Assembly (NCBI RefSeq): GCF_030372105.1
Contig: NZ_JAUDBQ010000001.1
Location: 310,001-374,000 of the forward strand
Direction: 5' to 3'
DNA: 64,000 nucleotides
DNA from: Cellulomonas cellasea
Lineage (GTDB): Bacteria > Actinomycetota > Actinomycetes > Actinomycetales > Cellulomonadaceae
Shown here: in pieces, positions 8,683-18,878 of the stretch
Layout: each line of letters opens with the position of its first letter
Position numbering within the stretch: the stretch's first letter is position 1
The notes under the pieces: model-generated
What the model was told of the DNA's origin: nothing
Database searches by the model: none
The model's input: only the letters and a program-made list of their open reading frames with translations
Program-made: the position numbers and the translations under genes

Positions 8683-8952
8683 ATGACCGTGCTCATCGAC
8701 CCGCCGCTGTGGCCACGGCACGGCCTGCTGTGGAGCCACCTCGTCAGCGACGAGTCCCTCGCCGAGCTCCATGCGCTCGCCGACCGCGCGGGCCTCCCCC
8801 GGCGGGCCTTCGACCACGACCACTACGACGTGCCGCACACCCGCCACGCCGAGCTCGTCGCCCTGGGCGCCGTCCCCGTCGACACCCGCGAGCTGGTCCG
8901 CCGGCTGCGCGCCTCCGGCCTGCGCGTCCGCCCGGTCGACCGCATGGGCTGA
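8683..8952 (+). CDS. DUF4031 family protein
   Basis: An 89-residue protein of the DUF4031 family. Its N-terminus [19 protein letters not shown] and the later FDHDHYDVP and [10 protein letters not shown] segments are typical. No biochemical role is established, and no membrane or signal segment is visible. The ATG is 7 nt after TAGCCT (8670-8675), and no Shine-Dalgarno sequence is present, so the message is probably leaderless. It is divergent from urtA and shares the intergenic region with it. A hairpin terminator follows, shared with the converging groEL gene. Confidence 0.85.
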   Translation: MTVLIDPPLWPRHGLLWSHLVSDESLAELHALADRAGLPRRAFDHDHYDVPHTRHAELVALGAVPVDTRELVRRLRASGLRVRPVDRMG

Positions 8953-8960
8953 CCGACAAC

Positions 8961-9005
8961 AGAACGACGGGCCGGCCGCCCGAAGGCAGCCGACCCGTCG
9001 TTTCT
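8961..9005. terminator. Bidirectional terminator between DUF4031 gene and groEL
   Basis: Arms AACGACGGGCCGGC and GCCGACCCGTCGTT (about 8963-8976 and 8989-9002) form a 13-14 bp stem with one mismatch. TTT follows on the plus strand. It sits between convergent genes, so it can serve both. Confidence 0.75.
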
Positions 9006-9053
9006 GTCGTGCTGTGAAGCTGAGCCGCGTGAGCGCGGACCCTGATCAGTGGA

Positions 9054-10784
<1,731 letters not shown>

Positions 10785-10797
10785 TCAGTCGGTGATT

Positions 10798-10824
10798 CTG
10801 TCACTCTCCACCGGAGAGTGCTAA
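10798..10824 (-). promoter_or_regulatory. CIRCE element 1 upstream of groEL
   Basis: Minus strand TTAGCACTC-N9-GAGTGACAG. The left arm is a perfect match to the CIRCE consensus TTAGCACTC-N9-GAGTGCTAA and the right arm matches in its first five bases. It lies at the predicted transcription start (near 10823), where HrcA binding would block initiation. Confidence 0.85.
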
Positions 10825-10832
10825 CTCCATGG

Positions 10833-10859
10833 GTAGCACTCAGCACCCTCGAGTGCAAG
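10833..10859 (-). promoter_or_regulatory. CIRCE element 2 overlapping the groEL promoter
   Basis: Minus strand CTTGCACTC-N9-GAGTGCTAC, another CIRCE-like inverted repeat with the 9-nt spacer intact. A sigma-A type promoter lies within it: -35 TTGCAC (10853-10858), 17-nt spacer, -10 TACCCA (10830-10835). The two CIRCEs are separated by 8 nt and together cover the promoter and start site. Confidence 0.8.
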
Positions 10860-10929
10860 ACGCGCCCGGTTCGCGGAACCACCGCCAAACCACTCCCATG
10901 AGCCGGGACGGGCCCGTAATGTGCCCGCC

Positions 10930-11397
10930 ATGCCGAGCGAACCATCCGAACCGATCAGGCTCAGGCGGCTCTCTCGAGCATGGCGCCTGTCCGTCACCGC
11001 CGCAGTCCTAGGCGTCCTCGTCGCAGCGCAGGTCGTCGACACCAACGACTGGTTCCCGTTCGGGTCGCTGTCGCAGTACGCGACGGCGCGCGACCTCAAC
11101 GGCACGGTCAAGTCGATCTCGATCGAGGCCGTCGACGAGTCCGGGGACACCCTCCGCGTGCCGCTGAACCAGACGGGCGTCGGGGTCGGCCGCGCGGAGA
11201 TCGAAGGGCAGCTCGGGCGCATCCTCGACAACCCGGAGCTGCTGCAGTCGATCGCCGACGCGCATGCCGGGCTGCACCCGGACGAGCCCGCGTACACCGA
11301 GCTGACGGTGCGGCGCACCACCCGCGCCCTCGTCGACGGGCGGCCGTCGGGCGAGCCGACAGTCGAGACCCTCGCCACCTGGACGGTGCAGCCATGA
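10930..11397 (+). CDS. Small single-span membrane protein paired with an HTTM protein
   Basis: A 155-residue protein of unrecognised family. A basic N-terminus (RLRRLSRAWRL) leads to one membrane segment at about residues 20-37 (SVTAAVLGVLVAAQVV). An extracytoplasmic part follows, beginning DTNDWFPFGSLSQYA. The rest looks like a compact alpha/beta domain with no catalytic motif recognised. The stop overlaps the next gene's ATG (ATGA), so it is probably a partner of the HTTM-type membrane protein. A GTG at 10921 is an alternative start; neither has a clear ribosome-binding site. Confidence 0.75.
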   Translation: MPSEPSEPIRLRRLSRAWRLSVTAAVLGVLVAAQVVDTNDWFPFGSLSQYATARDLNGTVKSISIEAVDESGDTLRVPLNQTGVGVGRAEIEGQLGRILDNPELLQSIADAHAGLHPDEPAYTELTVRRTTRALVDGRPSGEPTVETLATWTVQP

Positions 11398-12350
11398 CCG
11401 CCGCGACCCCCGAGCAGCCGGCGCCCGCCGCCGCCACGCCCGGCGACTCCCGCCCCGCCTCGTGGCGCCGCGCGCTCGGTGCCGTGGGCCGCTGGTGGAC
11501 GTCCCCCGTGCCCCTCGCGCGCGTCGCGGTGCTGCGCCTGGTCATCTACCTGTTCGTCATCTATGACGTGCTGGCGCTCACCAACGACGTCATCCCGCAC
11601 GGCTACGCCCCCGATCTGTACCAGCCCACGCTGATCGGGCGGATCCTGCCGTTCCCCACGCCGTCGCCTGGCGTGGGCTGGTTCCTGCTCGTGACGATCA
11701 TCGCCGCGTCGTTGGTGGCGGCCACCGGCCTGCTGCCGCGCATCGCGGGCGGCGTCGTCGCAGTGGCCTACCTGGCGTGGATGGTGAACTCGCAGGGTTT
11801 CGCGTACGTGTCCCACGACCACCTGGCGCTGATCGTCGCGACCCTGGTGCTGCCGACGGTGGGCCGGGCCCGGTTCACCGACCTGCGCCCATCGGAGGCC
11901 GGCGGCTGGGCGCTGCGCGCCATCCAGGTCGCCACGGTGGCCACCTACGTGGGATCGGCCGTCAACAAGGTGGCCCGCACCGGCTCGCCGTGGGCGTGGG
12001 CGAATGGCGCGGTGTTCACCTGGGCGATCATGCGCCGCGGCTCCGCGATCATCACCTGGACGCTGGAGTACCCATGGCTGCTGCGGCTCAGCCAGTGGGG
12101 CCTGCTCGTCGCCGAGGTCCTCTCCCCCGTGGTGTTCTGGCTGCGCGGCAAGTGGCTGGCCCTGGCGATCGGGTTCTTCCTCGTGTTCCACCTGGCCACG
12201 TACCTGAGCCTGGGCATCCACTTCCTGCCCACGGTGGTGTGCTGGGCCGCCTTCGCCCCGCTCGAGCGGCTGGTGCCGCCGGTTCAGCGCGCCTGGCGCA
12301 GGGTCACGCGGCGGGAGCCCGGTCCGGGGCCAGCGACGGCAGGCGCGTGA
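11394..12350 (+). CDS. HTTM-type multi-span membrane protein
   Basis: A 318-residue integral membrane protein with about seven to eight hydrophobic segments between residues 40 and 290. The layout and the motifs FAYVSHDHLALIVATLVLP and GSAVNKVARTGSPWAWANG resemble HTTM (horizontally transferred transmembrane) proteins, the family that includes vitamin-K-dependent gamma-carboxylase-like proteins. Only the membrane domain is present, and no enzymatic role can be claimed. The start is the ATGA overlap with the preceding gene. Its 3' end overlaps the convergent oxidoreductase gene by 47 nt. Confidence 0.8.
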   Translation: MTAATPEQPAPAAATPGDSRPASWRRALGAVGRWWTSPVPLARVAVLRLVIYLFVIYDVLALTNDVIPHGYAPDLYQPTLIGRILPFPTPSPGVGWFLLVTIIAASLVAATGLLPRIAGGVVAVAYLAWMVNSQGFAYVSHDHLALIVATLVLPTVGRARFTDLRPSEAGGWALRAIQVATVATYVGSAVNKVARTGSPWAWANGAVFTWAIMRRGSAIITWTLEYPWLLRLSQWGLLVAEVLSPVVFWLRGKWLALAIGFFLVFHLATYLSLGIHFLPTVVCWAAFAPLERLVPPVQRAWRRVTRREPGPGPATAGA

Positions 12351-13791
12351 TCCCGAAGCGGTCGCGCAGCGCCCGACGGGCCGCGTACCAGCCGCCGAGC
12401 CCGTGCACGCCGGGGCCGGGCGGCGCGGACGCCGAGCACAGGTAGACGCCCGGCAGGCCGCCGCTGAACGGGTCCCACGCGAGCCGGGGCCCGACCAGCA
12501 CCCGGTTCAGCGTGACCGCCCCGGCGGCGATGTCCCCGCCGGGGTAGTTCGCGTTGTGCGCGCTCATCTCGGCGGCGGGGATGGCCTGCGAGGCGACGAC
12601 GACGTCGCGGAATCCCGGGGCGAACCGCTCGAGCTGCGCGGTGACGGCCTCGGTGGGGTCCTGGGTGGAGCCCGAGGGCACATGCGCGTACGTCCACAGC
12701 GGCCGCCGGCCGCCGGCGCCGATCCGCCCGGGGTCGACGATCGCGGGGTCGCTGACCAGCACGACGGGCCGCTCGGCGTGCCGGCCCGCCACGAGGGCGG
12801 CCTCGGCGGCGGCCATCTCCGCGCGCGATCCGCCCACGTGCACGGTGCCCGCGAGCCCCACCTCGGGATGCGCCCACGGCACCGGGCCGGAGAGCACGAA
12901 GTCCACCTTGGCCGCCGCGTTGCCGTACCGGAACCGCCCGAAGGCCCGCGCCGCGCGCAGGGGCAGCCGATCGCCCAGCACCCGCAGCAGCGTGCGCGGC
13001 GTGGTGTCGAACAGGTACGCGCGGGCGCGGGGCAGCTCGTCGAGGTCCGTGACCTCCGTGCCGGTCAGCAGCGTCCCGCCGTGCGCCCGCAGGTCGTCGA
13101 CGAGCGCGTCGGTGATCGCCTGGCTGCCCCCACGCGGGATGGGCCACCCGACACCGTGCGCGAGCCCGGCCAGCATCAGCGCGGCGCCCGACGCGGGCAC
13201 CGACGGCAGCGGGGTGATGGCGTGCGCGGCGACCCCGGTGAGCAGCGCCGCCGCCTCCTCGCCGCGGAACCGCAGGCCCCACGCGGGGCTGCCCTGCTCC
13301 AGGACGCCCAACCCGTAGCGGGCCGCCGTGACCAGGTGGCGCGGCACGCTCCGCCGGTCGCCCAGCGCGATCTCGACGAGCCCCTCCCGATCGGCGGCGA
13401 GCGGCCCCAGCAGCCGGCGCCAGGCCGCGCCGTCGCGTCCGAGCCCCGCGGCGGTGCGCTCCACCGACCGGTGGGCGAGCGCCGCGCGGCCGCCGTCGAG
13501 CGGCTGGGCGTACTCGATGTCGGGCACGAGCAGGTCCACCCGCGACGCGAGGTCGAACTCCCGCATGAACGGCGAGGCCAGCGCCATCGGGTGCACCGCG
13601 GAGCACAGGTCGTGCACCACGCCGTCCGCGAGGCCCAGGTCGACGGTGCGGGCGCCGCCACCCAGGGCGTCCTGCGCCTCGACCACCTGCACCGACAGTC
13701 CGGCGCGCGCGAGGGTGACGGCGGCCGCGAGCCCGTTGGGGCCTGATCCGACGACGACGGCGTCCACCTCGGTCGAGCGCGTGGGACTCAT
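12304..13791 (-). CDS. Phytoene desaturase-like FAD-dependent oxidoreductase
   Basis: A 495-residue flavoprotein of the CrtI/RetSat-like family. The N-terminal dinucleotide-binding motif VVVGSGPNGLAAAVTLARAG is followed by the acidic residue of the Rossmann fold (VVEAQDALGGGART). The C-terminal family signature is near VYLCSASAPPGPGVHGLGG. The substrate is not apparent; carotenoid, retinol-like or other polyisoprenoid compounds are possible, and no carotenoid genes lie nearby. The ATG at 13791 gives the usual N-terminus; the open frame upstream is not family-like. It converges with the HTTM gene, sharing 47 nt. Confidence 0.88.
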   Translation of the reverse strand: MSPTRSTEVDAVVVGSGPNGLAAAVTLARAGLSVQVVEAQDALGGGARTVDLGLADGVVHDLCSAVHPMALASPFMREFDLASRVDLLVPDIEYAQPLDGGRAALAHRSVERTAAGLGRDGAAWRRLLGPLAADREGLVEIALGDRRSVPRHLVTAARYGLGVLEQGSPAWGLRFRGEEAAALLTGVAAHAITPLPSVPASGAALMLAGLAHGVGWPIPRGGSQAITDALVDDLRAHGGTLLTGTEVTDLDELPRARAYLFDTTPRTLLRVLGDRLPLRAARAFGRFRYGNAAAKVDFVLSGPVPWAHPEVGLAGTVHVGGSRAEMAAAEAALVAGRHAERPVVLVSDPAIVDPGRIGAGGRRPLWTYAHVPSGSTQDPTEAVTAQLERFAPGFRDVVVASQAIPAAEMSAHNANYPGGDIAAGAVTLNRVLVGPRLAWDPFSGGLPGVYLCSASAPPGPGVHGLGGWYAARRALRDRFGITRLPSLAPDRAPAA

Positions 13792-13857
13792 GGGGCCATC
13801 CTGGCGTATCGACGCACGCCCTGGCTGGCGCGTGCCGTCGCACGACCGCCAGACGAT

Positions 13858-13891
13858 CGAAGGCCGCGCACCAGACGGTGCGCGGCCTTCG
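13858..13891 (-). terminator. Terminator downstream of the cold-shock gene
   Basis: A perfect 15-bp stem (13858-13872 with 13877-13891) and AGAC loop lie 25 nt after the cold-shock stop codon. No strong U-tract is seen, as is common for high-GC actinobacterial terminators. Confidence 0.85.
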
Positions 13892-13915
13892 ACGGTGTAG
13901 CTGGGTGCTGCGCGA

Positions 13916-14119
13916 TCAGACGGGTCGAACCTGCTCGGCCTGAGGCCCCTTCGTCCCCTGACCGACCTCGAAGTCCACCTGCTGGCCCTCTTCGAGCGAG
14001 CGGTAGCCATCCGTCTGGATCGAGCTGTAGTGGACGAAGAGGTCCTGTCCGCCGCTGACCGGCGTGATGAACCCGTACCCCTTCTCCGCGTTGAACCACT
14101 TGACGGTCCCCTGGGCCAT
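13916..14119 (-). CDS. cspA: Cold-shock domain protein
   Basis: A 67-residue single cold-shock domain. The RNA-binding motifs RNP1 (KGYGFITP) and RNP2 (LFVHYSSI) are intact, as is the N-terminal [11 protein letters not shown]. It acts as a nucleic-acid chaperone that keeps mRNA unstructured. GGGAG precedes the ATG by 6 nt. A -10-like TAGGCT on the minus strand near 14176-14181 would give a 5' leader of about 50 nt. Paralogues are usual in actinobacteria, so the exact letter of the symbol is uncertain. Confidence 0.95.
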   Translation of the reverse strand: MAQGTVKWFNAEKGYGFITPVSGGQDLFVHYSSIQTDGYRSLEEGQQVDFEVGQGTKGPQAEQVRPV

Positions 14120-14213
14120 TCCGTGCTCCCTTGCCTACGTTCGCGCCACGCCCCGCCGGCGTCGCGGTGGTGGCGAGCCTAGACCTGGGAGGGCCGCCCC
14201 GACCAGGGGTTCG

Positions 14214-14837
14214 TCACGGTGTGTAGTCCTTTGCCACCACTGCGGTGATTCCGCTGGGCGACTGGGTGGGCGACAACTCGACCTTGGTGATGCCGAGAGT
14301 CGAGGCGACCTCGGCGGCGGTGACCGCCTGGTCCTCGGTCGCGTAGTACACCCCGGAGACCGTTGTCGCGGCGCCTGTGTAGTTCCCCGAGTCGACGGTG
14401 GTGAACCCGGCGGCGGTGAGCTTGTCGGCGGTCTTGCCCGCGAGTCCGGAGACCTTCGCGGCGTTGAGCACCATCACGCTCGTGGTCTTGTCGGACACCG
14501 GCGCGGGGGCCTCGGGCTCGGCGGACTCCTCGGCGGCGCCGTCCTCGGGGGCCGTCTCCTCGCCGCCCTCTGCCGCGCCGTCGCCCTCGCCACCCTCGGC
14601 GGCGAGGTCGTCAGCGGGGGCGTCAGAGGTCGCGTCGGAGCTCGAGCCGAGCCCATCCCAGCTGTAGAGCGAGTTCACGACACCGAAGGCCAGTGCGGGG
14701 AAGAGCACCAGGACCAGCAGGAACGGCCAGACGCGACTCCACCGGGAGCGCGGCGCGCGGTGCACGCCCCGTGGGCCGGCAGAGCCGTCGACGACGTCGA
14801 ACTCATCGTCCGGGTACGGATATCTGCCCTTGGTCAC
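14214..14837 (-). CDS. LytR C-terminal domain membrane protein
   Basis: A 207-residue membrane-anchored protein. A cytoplasmic basic stretch leads to one membrane helix at about residues 36-55 (VWPFLLVLVLFPALAFGVV), then an acidic Ala/Glu/Gly-rich linker (about 65-110). A C-terminal domain starting SVMVLNAAKVSGLAGKTAD is typical of the LytR_C fold. Such domains occur at the end of LytR-CpsA-Psr cell-wall ligases, but here the catalytic LCP domain is missing, so it is probably a cell-envelope accessory protein. It lies between the DUF3263 gene and the cold-shock gene in the same direction. Confidence 0.85.
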   Translation of the reverse strand: MTKGRYPYPDDEFDVVDGSAGPRGVHRAPRSRWSRVWPFLLVLVLFPALAFGVVNSLYSWDGLGSSSDATSDAPADDLAAEGGEGDGAAEGGEETAPEDGAAEESAEPEAPAPVSDKTTSVMVLNAAKVSGLAGKTADKLTAAGFTTVDSGNYTGAATTVSGVYYATEDQAVTAAEVASTLGITKVELSPTQSPSGITAVVAKDYTP

Positions 14838-14912
14838 GGCGGACAGGTTAACCGGTGTGGCTGCGCGGCGTGGCGGGGACGCGGCGGCGAGCCCCGACGT
14901 CGCCCGATCTGA

Positions 14913-15221
14913 TCAACCCTCGACGCCGAGCCGCCGGGCCGTGCGGGCGCGCTGGCGGGTGGAGCGCATCCGGCGCAGGCGCTTGACCAGCATCGGGTCG
15001 TGCTCGAGGGCTGCCGGGGAGTCGATGAGGGCGTTGAGCACCTGGTAGTACCGCGTGGCGGACATGTCGAAGAGCTCGCGGATCGCCTGTTCCTTGGCTC
15101 CCGCGTACTTCCACCACTGGCGCTCGAACGCGAGCACCTGCTCGTCGCGTGCGGACAGGCCGGGCTGCTCGGCGCTCGTCGCTTCCGCCTGCTCCCGCTC
15201 TGCGGTGGCCGTGGCCTCCAT
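14913..15221 (-). CDS. DUF3263 domain protein
   Basis: A 102-residue cytosolic protein of the actinobacteria-specific DUF3263 family. The core is [20 protein letters not shown] followed by [20 protein letters not shown]. This helical part resembles a small helix-turn-helix, so a DNA-binding role is possible but unproven. The C-terminus is arginine-rich ([15 protein letters not shown]). It appears to head a run with the LytR_C and cold-shock genes, with gaps of 75 and 94 nt. Confidence 0.88.
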   Translation of the reverse strand: MEATATAEREQAEATSAEQPGLSARDEQVLAFERQWWKYAGAKEQAIRELFDMSATRYYQVLNALIDSPAALEHDPMLVKRLRRMRSTRQRARTARRLGVEG

Positions 15222-15370
15222 GCGTCCTCCTCGCCAGACTGACGTCGGCCCAAGCCGACCTGGTCATGGTAAGCGCGAATCACATGGGTGTCATTCACGC
15301 GCCGCCGTGTCACCGGCAGGGCCAGCAGCCGGCCAGCGGCCGGTCAGCGGCCCCCGGTAGCCTCCGGGCC

Positions 15371-16072
15371 GTGGACGCCTCCTCCCCTGCCCTGCACGCC
15401 GCCGCCGACCTGACGGAGTTGATGGCCTCGGACTGGGCAGCCGCCCTCGCGCCCGTCGAGGCGCCGCTGCGCAGGGCCGCCGCGCTCGCCGCCGCCGAGG
15501 AGCGCTCCGGGCAGGTCGTGCTGCCATCGGGGCCGGACGTGCTGCGCGCCTTCGCCCGCCCGCTGGCGGATGTGCGGGTGCTCGTGGTGGGCCAGGACCC
15601 CTACCCGACGCCAGGCCACGCGATGGGCCTGTCGTTCTCGGTGCAGCCCCATGTGCGGCCGCTGCCCCGCTCGCTGGCGAACCTCTTCGCCGAGCTCGTC
15701 GCGGACACCGGGGTGGCGCCGCCCACGTCCGGCGACCTCAGCCCGTGGGCAGACCAGGGCGTCATGCTGCTCAACCGTGTGCTGACCGTCCGTGCGGGCG
15801 CCGCCGGATCGCACCGTGGCCAGGGCTGGGAGGCGGTCACCGACCGCGCCATCGCGGCCCTGGTCGAACGCGGGGGGCCGCTCGTCGCCGTGCTCTGGGG
15901 GCGGGACGCCCAGACGCTGCGACCGGCGCTCGGGTCGACGCCGGTGGTCGCCAGCGCCCACCCGAGCCCGCTGTCGGCGCGACGCGGGTTCTTCGGCTCG
16001 CGGCCGTTCTCGGCGGTCAACGACCTGCTGCGCGCGCAGGGCGCCGACCCCGTGGACTGGGCGCTGCCCTGA
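15371..16072 (+). CDS. ung: Uracil-DNA glycosylase family 1
   Basis: A 233-residue enzyme that removes uracil from DNA to start base-excision repair. It has the water-activating motif [17 protein letters not shown], the [11 protein letters not shown] segment, and the DNA-intercalation motif [24 protein letters not shown] at 15371 is chosen because TAGCCT (15358-15363) lies exactly 7 nt upstream, matching leaderless genes here, and family homology starts soon after. The open frame upstream is not family-like. It is transcribed away from the DUF3263 gene. Confidence 0.95.
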   Translation: MDASSPALHAAADLTELMASDWAAALAPVEAPLRRAAALAAAEERSGQVVLPSGPDVLRAFARPLADVRVLVVGQDPYPTPGHAMGLSFSVQPHVRPLPRSLANLFAELVADTGVAPPTSGDLSPWADQGVMLLNRVLTVRAGAAGSHRGQGWEAVTDRAIAALVERGGPLVAVLWGRDAQTLRPALGSTPVVASAHPSPLSARRGFFGSRPFSAVNDLLRAQGADPVDWALP

Positions 16073-16123
16073 CGGGCTCCCGCGAGCGCGCGCGGCCGGC
16101 GCTCTCAGTTGCAGAATGAGCGG

Positions 16124-16975
16124 GTGAGCAACCCGATGACGCCGCCACAGCCGACCACGGGCCACGCCGGGCCGCCGTGGGCAAGGTACGTCGCCCTGGG
16201 CGACTCCTTCACCGAGGGCCTGTGGGACCAGCCCGTCGAGGGCGCCCCGTGCCGAGGCTGGGCGGACATGCTCGCGAGCAAGCTCTCAGCCCGGCGGGTC
16301 GACGCCGGCCAGGAGCCGCTGGAGTACGCGAACCTGGCCGTGCGCGGGCTCCTGCTGCACCCGATCATCGCCGAGCAGCTCCCCCCGGCGCTGGACTTCG
16401 CGCCGGACCTGGTCAGCCTGGTGGGCGGCGGCAACAACATGCTGCGGCCCACCGCCGACGTCGACGCGATGGCCCGCGAGCTGGAGCAGGCCGTCGAGCA
16501 GGCCACCCGCGCGGGCGCGCATGTGCTGATGGCCACCGGCATGGACGCCGCCGACAGCCTGCTCGTGCGCCGCAGCCGCAACCGGACCGCGGTGTTCAAC
16601 TCGCATGTGTGGTCCATCGCCCGCCGCCACGGCGCGAGCGTGCTGGACCTGTGGGGCATCCGCTCGTTGCGGGACTGGCGGATGTGGTCGGCCGACCGCA
16701 TCCACCTCACCACCGAGGGGCACGCGCGGGTCGCGCAGGGCGCGCTCGTCGCACTGGGGCTGGCCCCCGACGACCCCGACTGGGACGACCCGCTCACCCC
16801 GCTCCCGCCCACGCCCCGGATCCAGCAGGCCCGCGACGACGTCCAGTGGATGCGCGAGCACCTGTACCCGTGGGCCACGCGGCGGCTGCGCCGGACCGGG
16901 CCGGAGGGCCGTGTGGCGAAACGGCCCGACCTGGCGCCCGTGGTGGACGCCCGCTCCGGCTCCCACTCAGGCTGA
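16124..16975 (+). CDS. SGNH/GDSL-type hydrolase
   Basis: A 283-residue hydrolase of the SGNH superfamily. Block I is YVALGDSFTEG (catalytic Ser), block III GGGNN supplies oxyanion residues, and block V SADRIHLTTEGH carries the Asp and His. No signal peptide is seen, so the enzyme is probably cytosolic. Likely reactions are deacylation or deacetylation of small esters; the substrate is unknown. GTG at 16124 is chosen because CAGAAT lies 6 nt upstream (leaderless style); an ATG at 16136 and a TTG at 16109 are alternatives. Confidence 0.88.
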   Translation: MSNPMTPPQPTTGHAGPPWARYVALGDSFTEGLWDQPVEGAPCRGWADMLASKLSARRVDAGQEPLEYANLAVRGLLLHPIIAEQLPPALDFAPDLVSLVGGGNNMLRPTADVDAMARELEQAVEQATRAGAHVLMATGMDAADSLLVRRSRNRTAVFNSHVWSIARRHGASVLDLWGIRSLRDWRMWSADRIHLTTEGHARVAQGALVALGLAPDDPDWDDPLTPLPPTPRIQQARDDVQWMREHLYPWATRRLRRTGPEGRVAKRPDLAPVVDARSGSHSG

Positions 16976-16999
16976 GGCCGCGGGCGGCCAGCGCCCGGG

Positions 17000-17410
17000 T
17001 CAGCCGGTGACGAGGTCGCCCATCACCAGCGACACCGCGTCCACGTCGGAGGCCAGCACCGGCGTCTCGAGCTCCGCGGCGCGCGCGGCGCCCTGGCCGA
17101 GGGTCGGGACGTCGGCGACCAGGCGGCCATCGGCGGCGAGCAACGCCACCCGCAGGCCGATGTCGGCGCACTCCTCGGGCACGCCCGTCAGCCGCAGCCC
17201 GGTGACGGCGTGGCCGCCCAGCACTGTCACGTACTCGACGTCGTAGCCGATGACGATCTGCGCCGACGCGCACCCCTGGGGCGCGGCGCCCAGCACCGCG
17301 TCATCCCCACCGGTCAGGGCGTCCACAGCGGTGATCGCGAGCCCGGACACGCCGAGCACGGCCAGCCAGCCCGCGGCGATCCGGCGGGCACGCTTCTGAC
17401 CTGAGCTCAT
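17000..17410 (-). CDS. Small exported protein of the SipW-associated family (1)
   Basis: A 136-residue protein with an N-terminal membrane-targeting segment (RARRIAAGWLAVLGVSGLAI). The mature part has paired cysteines and the pattern C...VIGYDVEY...GLRLTGVPEEC, ending VDAVSLVMGD. It resembles the protein at 19053-19472 (shared LAVLGV.GLA, central V..C and final V..VS.V..D), so the two are paralogues. SipW-type peptidases process such alternative signal peptides (family knowledge). The second ATG is chosen because AGGAGG lies 9 nt upstream; the first ATG would leave only 3 nt. Confidence 0.75.
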   Translation of the reverse strand: MSSGQKRARRIAAGWLAVLGVSGLAITAVDALTGGDDAVLGAAPQGCASAQIVIGYDVEYVTVLGGHAVTGLRLTGVPEECADIGLRVALLAADGRLVADVPTLGQGAARAAELETPVLASDVDAVSLVMGDLVTG

Positions 17411-17541
17411 GGGCATTCGCCTCCTGCGCACGCCACGGCCGATCCTTCGACCTGACGTCACCATCGGCGCCCATCGGGCCCGGGTGAGCAGTCGCGCGCC
17501 CGTTCACCCGGCTGCGCGGCGCCTCCACGGCTCCCGGGGTG

Positions 17542-18348
17542 TCAGGAGCAGGCCAGCAGGTTCCCGCCCGCCGACGCGAACCCCTGCACCTCCAGTGAGC
17601 GCTTCTCCCCGGCGACGACGGTGTGGTACGAGCCCCACGACGTCGTGCCCTTCACGGTGACGAGCCGGGTCGCGTCGGAGCAGGCGCTCGCGCTGACCTT
17701 CACCAGGCCGCCCTGCTGGTCGGAGAGCCCCGCCGCGAGGAACGGGAACACCGTGGTGTCGGACAGGTTGAACGTGAGCTGCCAGGTGACCGGGGTGGTC
17801 GAGGTGGTGCTGACCTCGAACCGGCGCAGATACGTCCGGGACGCGCCCGAGCCCCACTCGGCCTCGCTCGTGACCTTCACCTCGCAGGTGGCGGAGGGGT
17901 TGTCGAGCACGGTGCAGGCGATGCCGGGCACCGGCGTGGGCGTGGGCGCCGACCAGGTGGGGGTGACGCCCCAGCCGTCGACGGTGAGCGCCACGCTCCG
18001 CACGGCCGACGGCGTGTACGCGGCGACGGGGATGGTCGCGGTGGCGCCGGCGGCGGGCAGCGTGGCCACGGCGTCGGTCGTCGCGAGCGCCCCCGACGCG
18101 CCGATCAGGCGCAGCCGGACCGTCTTGCCCGCGCAGTCGGCGGGGACCTCGCGGATGGTGACGCTGCTGGCCGTCCCGCTCGTCGCCGTCCCGGCCTCCA
18201 CGGCCAGGTCGGGGGCGCACCGGTCGGCGGCGGTGAGCGTCGTGAGCCGGGACGTGGCGAGAGGCAGGGTCGCGGCGCTCGCGGTGGACAGCCCGGCGAC
18301 GACGAGGGCGCCGATCACGGCGACGACACGGAGGACGCTCCGGCTCAT
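17542..18348 (-). CDS. Exported protein of the SipW-associated family (2), two-domain
   Basis: A 268-residue secreted protein. The signal peptide is at residues 1-26 (VVAVIGALVVAGLSTASA). The first half (about 38-130) repeats the paralogous module: a Cys, then TIREVPADCAGKTVRLRLIG. A Pro/Thr linker leads to a second domain with Cys pairs and a WQLTFNLSDTTVFPF segment that looks like a beta-rich, possibly carbohydrate-binding or surface domain (inference). Its ATG overlaps the signal peptidase stop (ATGA) with GGAGG upstream, so peptidase and substrate are co-translated. Confidence 0.75.
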   Translation of the reverse strand: MSRSVLRVVAVIGALVVAGLSTASAATLPLATSRLTTLTAADRCAPDLAVEAGTATSGTASSVTIREVPADCAGKTVRLRLIGASGALATTDAVATLPAAGATATIPVAAYTPSAVRSVALTVDGWGVTPTWSAPTPTPVPGIACTVLDNPSATCEVKVTSEAEWGSGASRTYLRRFEVSTTSTTPVTWQLTFNLSDTTVFPFLAAGLSDQQGGLVKVSASACSDATRLVTVKGTTSWGSYHTVVAGEKRSLEVQGFASAGGNLLACS

Positions 18349-18878
18349 CGGGCTCCCTCCTCGCTCTCAACGGGTTCGGCGGGTTCGGCAGGCTCGGCGG
18401 GTTCGGCGGGGATGGCGTCGGCGTCGGGCTCGGCGGCCTGGGCACGGCCCGGCCACAGCAAGATCCCCGCGGCGATCACCAGCAGCGACGCCCAAGTCAG
18501 GGGCATCAGGAGGATCGAGGCGACGACGCCGACCCCCGGCAGGTGCAGCCGCGCCACCCCCAGCACCTCGTCCGCGACGGGCTGCCACGGGTCGGTGAAG
18601 TCGTTGTTGTCACCCTGCATCCGCCAGCCGGTCTCGCCGTCGCCGCCGATGATGCGGTGGATGACCCGGCCGCCGTTCTCCGTCGCGGGCTGGTAGACGA
18701 TGACGTCGCCCACCTGGGGCTCGCCGCAGCGCGCGACCACCAGGTCGCCCGTCGCGTACGTGGGGTCCATCGAGTGCCCCGAGACGATCGTCAGCGTGGT
18801 GCAGCCACCGAGGGTGGAGGGCCACAGCGCCCACACGGCCACGGCCAGGAACAGCGCGAGCCCGAGGTTCGCCACCAC
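18345..18878 (-). CDS. sipW: Signal peptidase I, SipW/ER type
   Basis: A membrane-bound protease that removes signal peptides. Residues 1-22 form a membrane segment, then SGHSMDPT carries the catalytic Ser (36). RVIHRIIGGDG carries His (74) where bacterial type I enzymes have Lys, so this is the Ser-His, archaeal/ER-like class. QGDNNDFTD follows. A second membrane span lies near 115-140, then an acidic tail with AEP repeats (DNA 9-mers at about 18369-18408). The first ATG/GTG-type start in the frame is the GTG at 18878, which has no clear ribosome-binding site. An ATC codon at 18947 has GGGAG 6 nt upstream and would add 23 plausible residues. Confidence 0.88.
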   Translation of the reverse strand: MVANLGLALFLAVAVWALWPSTLGGCTTLTIVSGHSMDPTYATGDLVVARCGEPQVGDVIVYQPATENGGRVIHRIIGGDGETGWRMQGDNNDFTDPWQPVADEVLGVARLHLPGVGVVASILLMPLTWASLLVIAAGILLWPGRAQAAEPDADAIPAEPAEPAEPAEPVESEEGAR

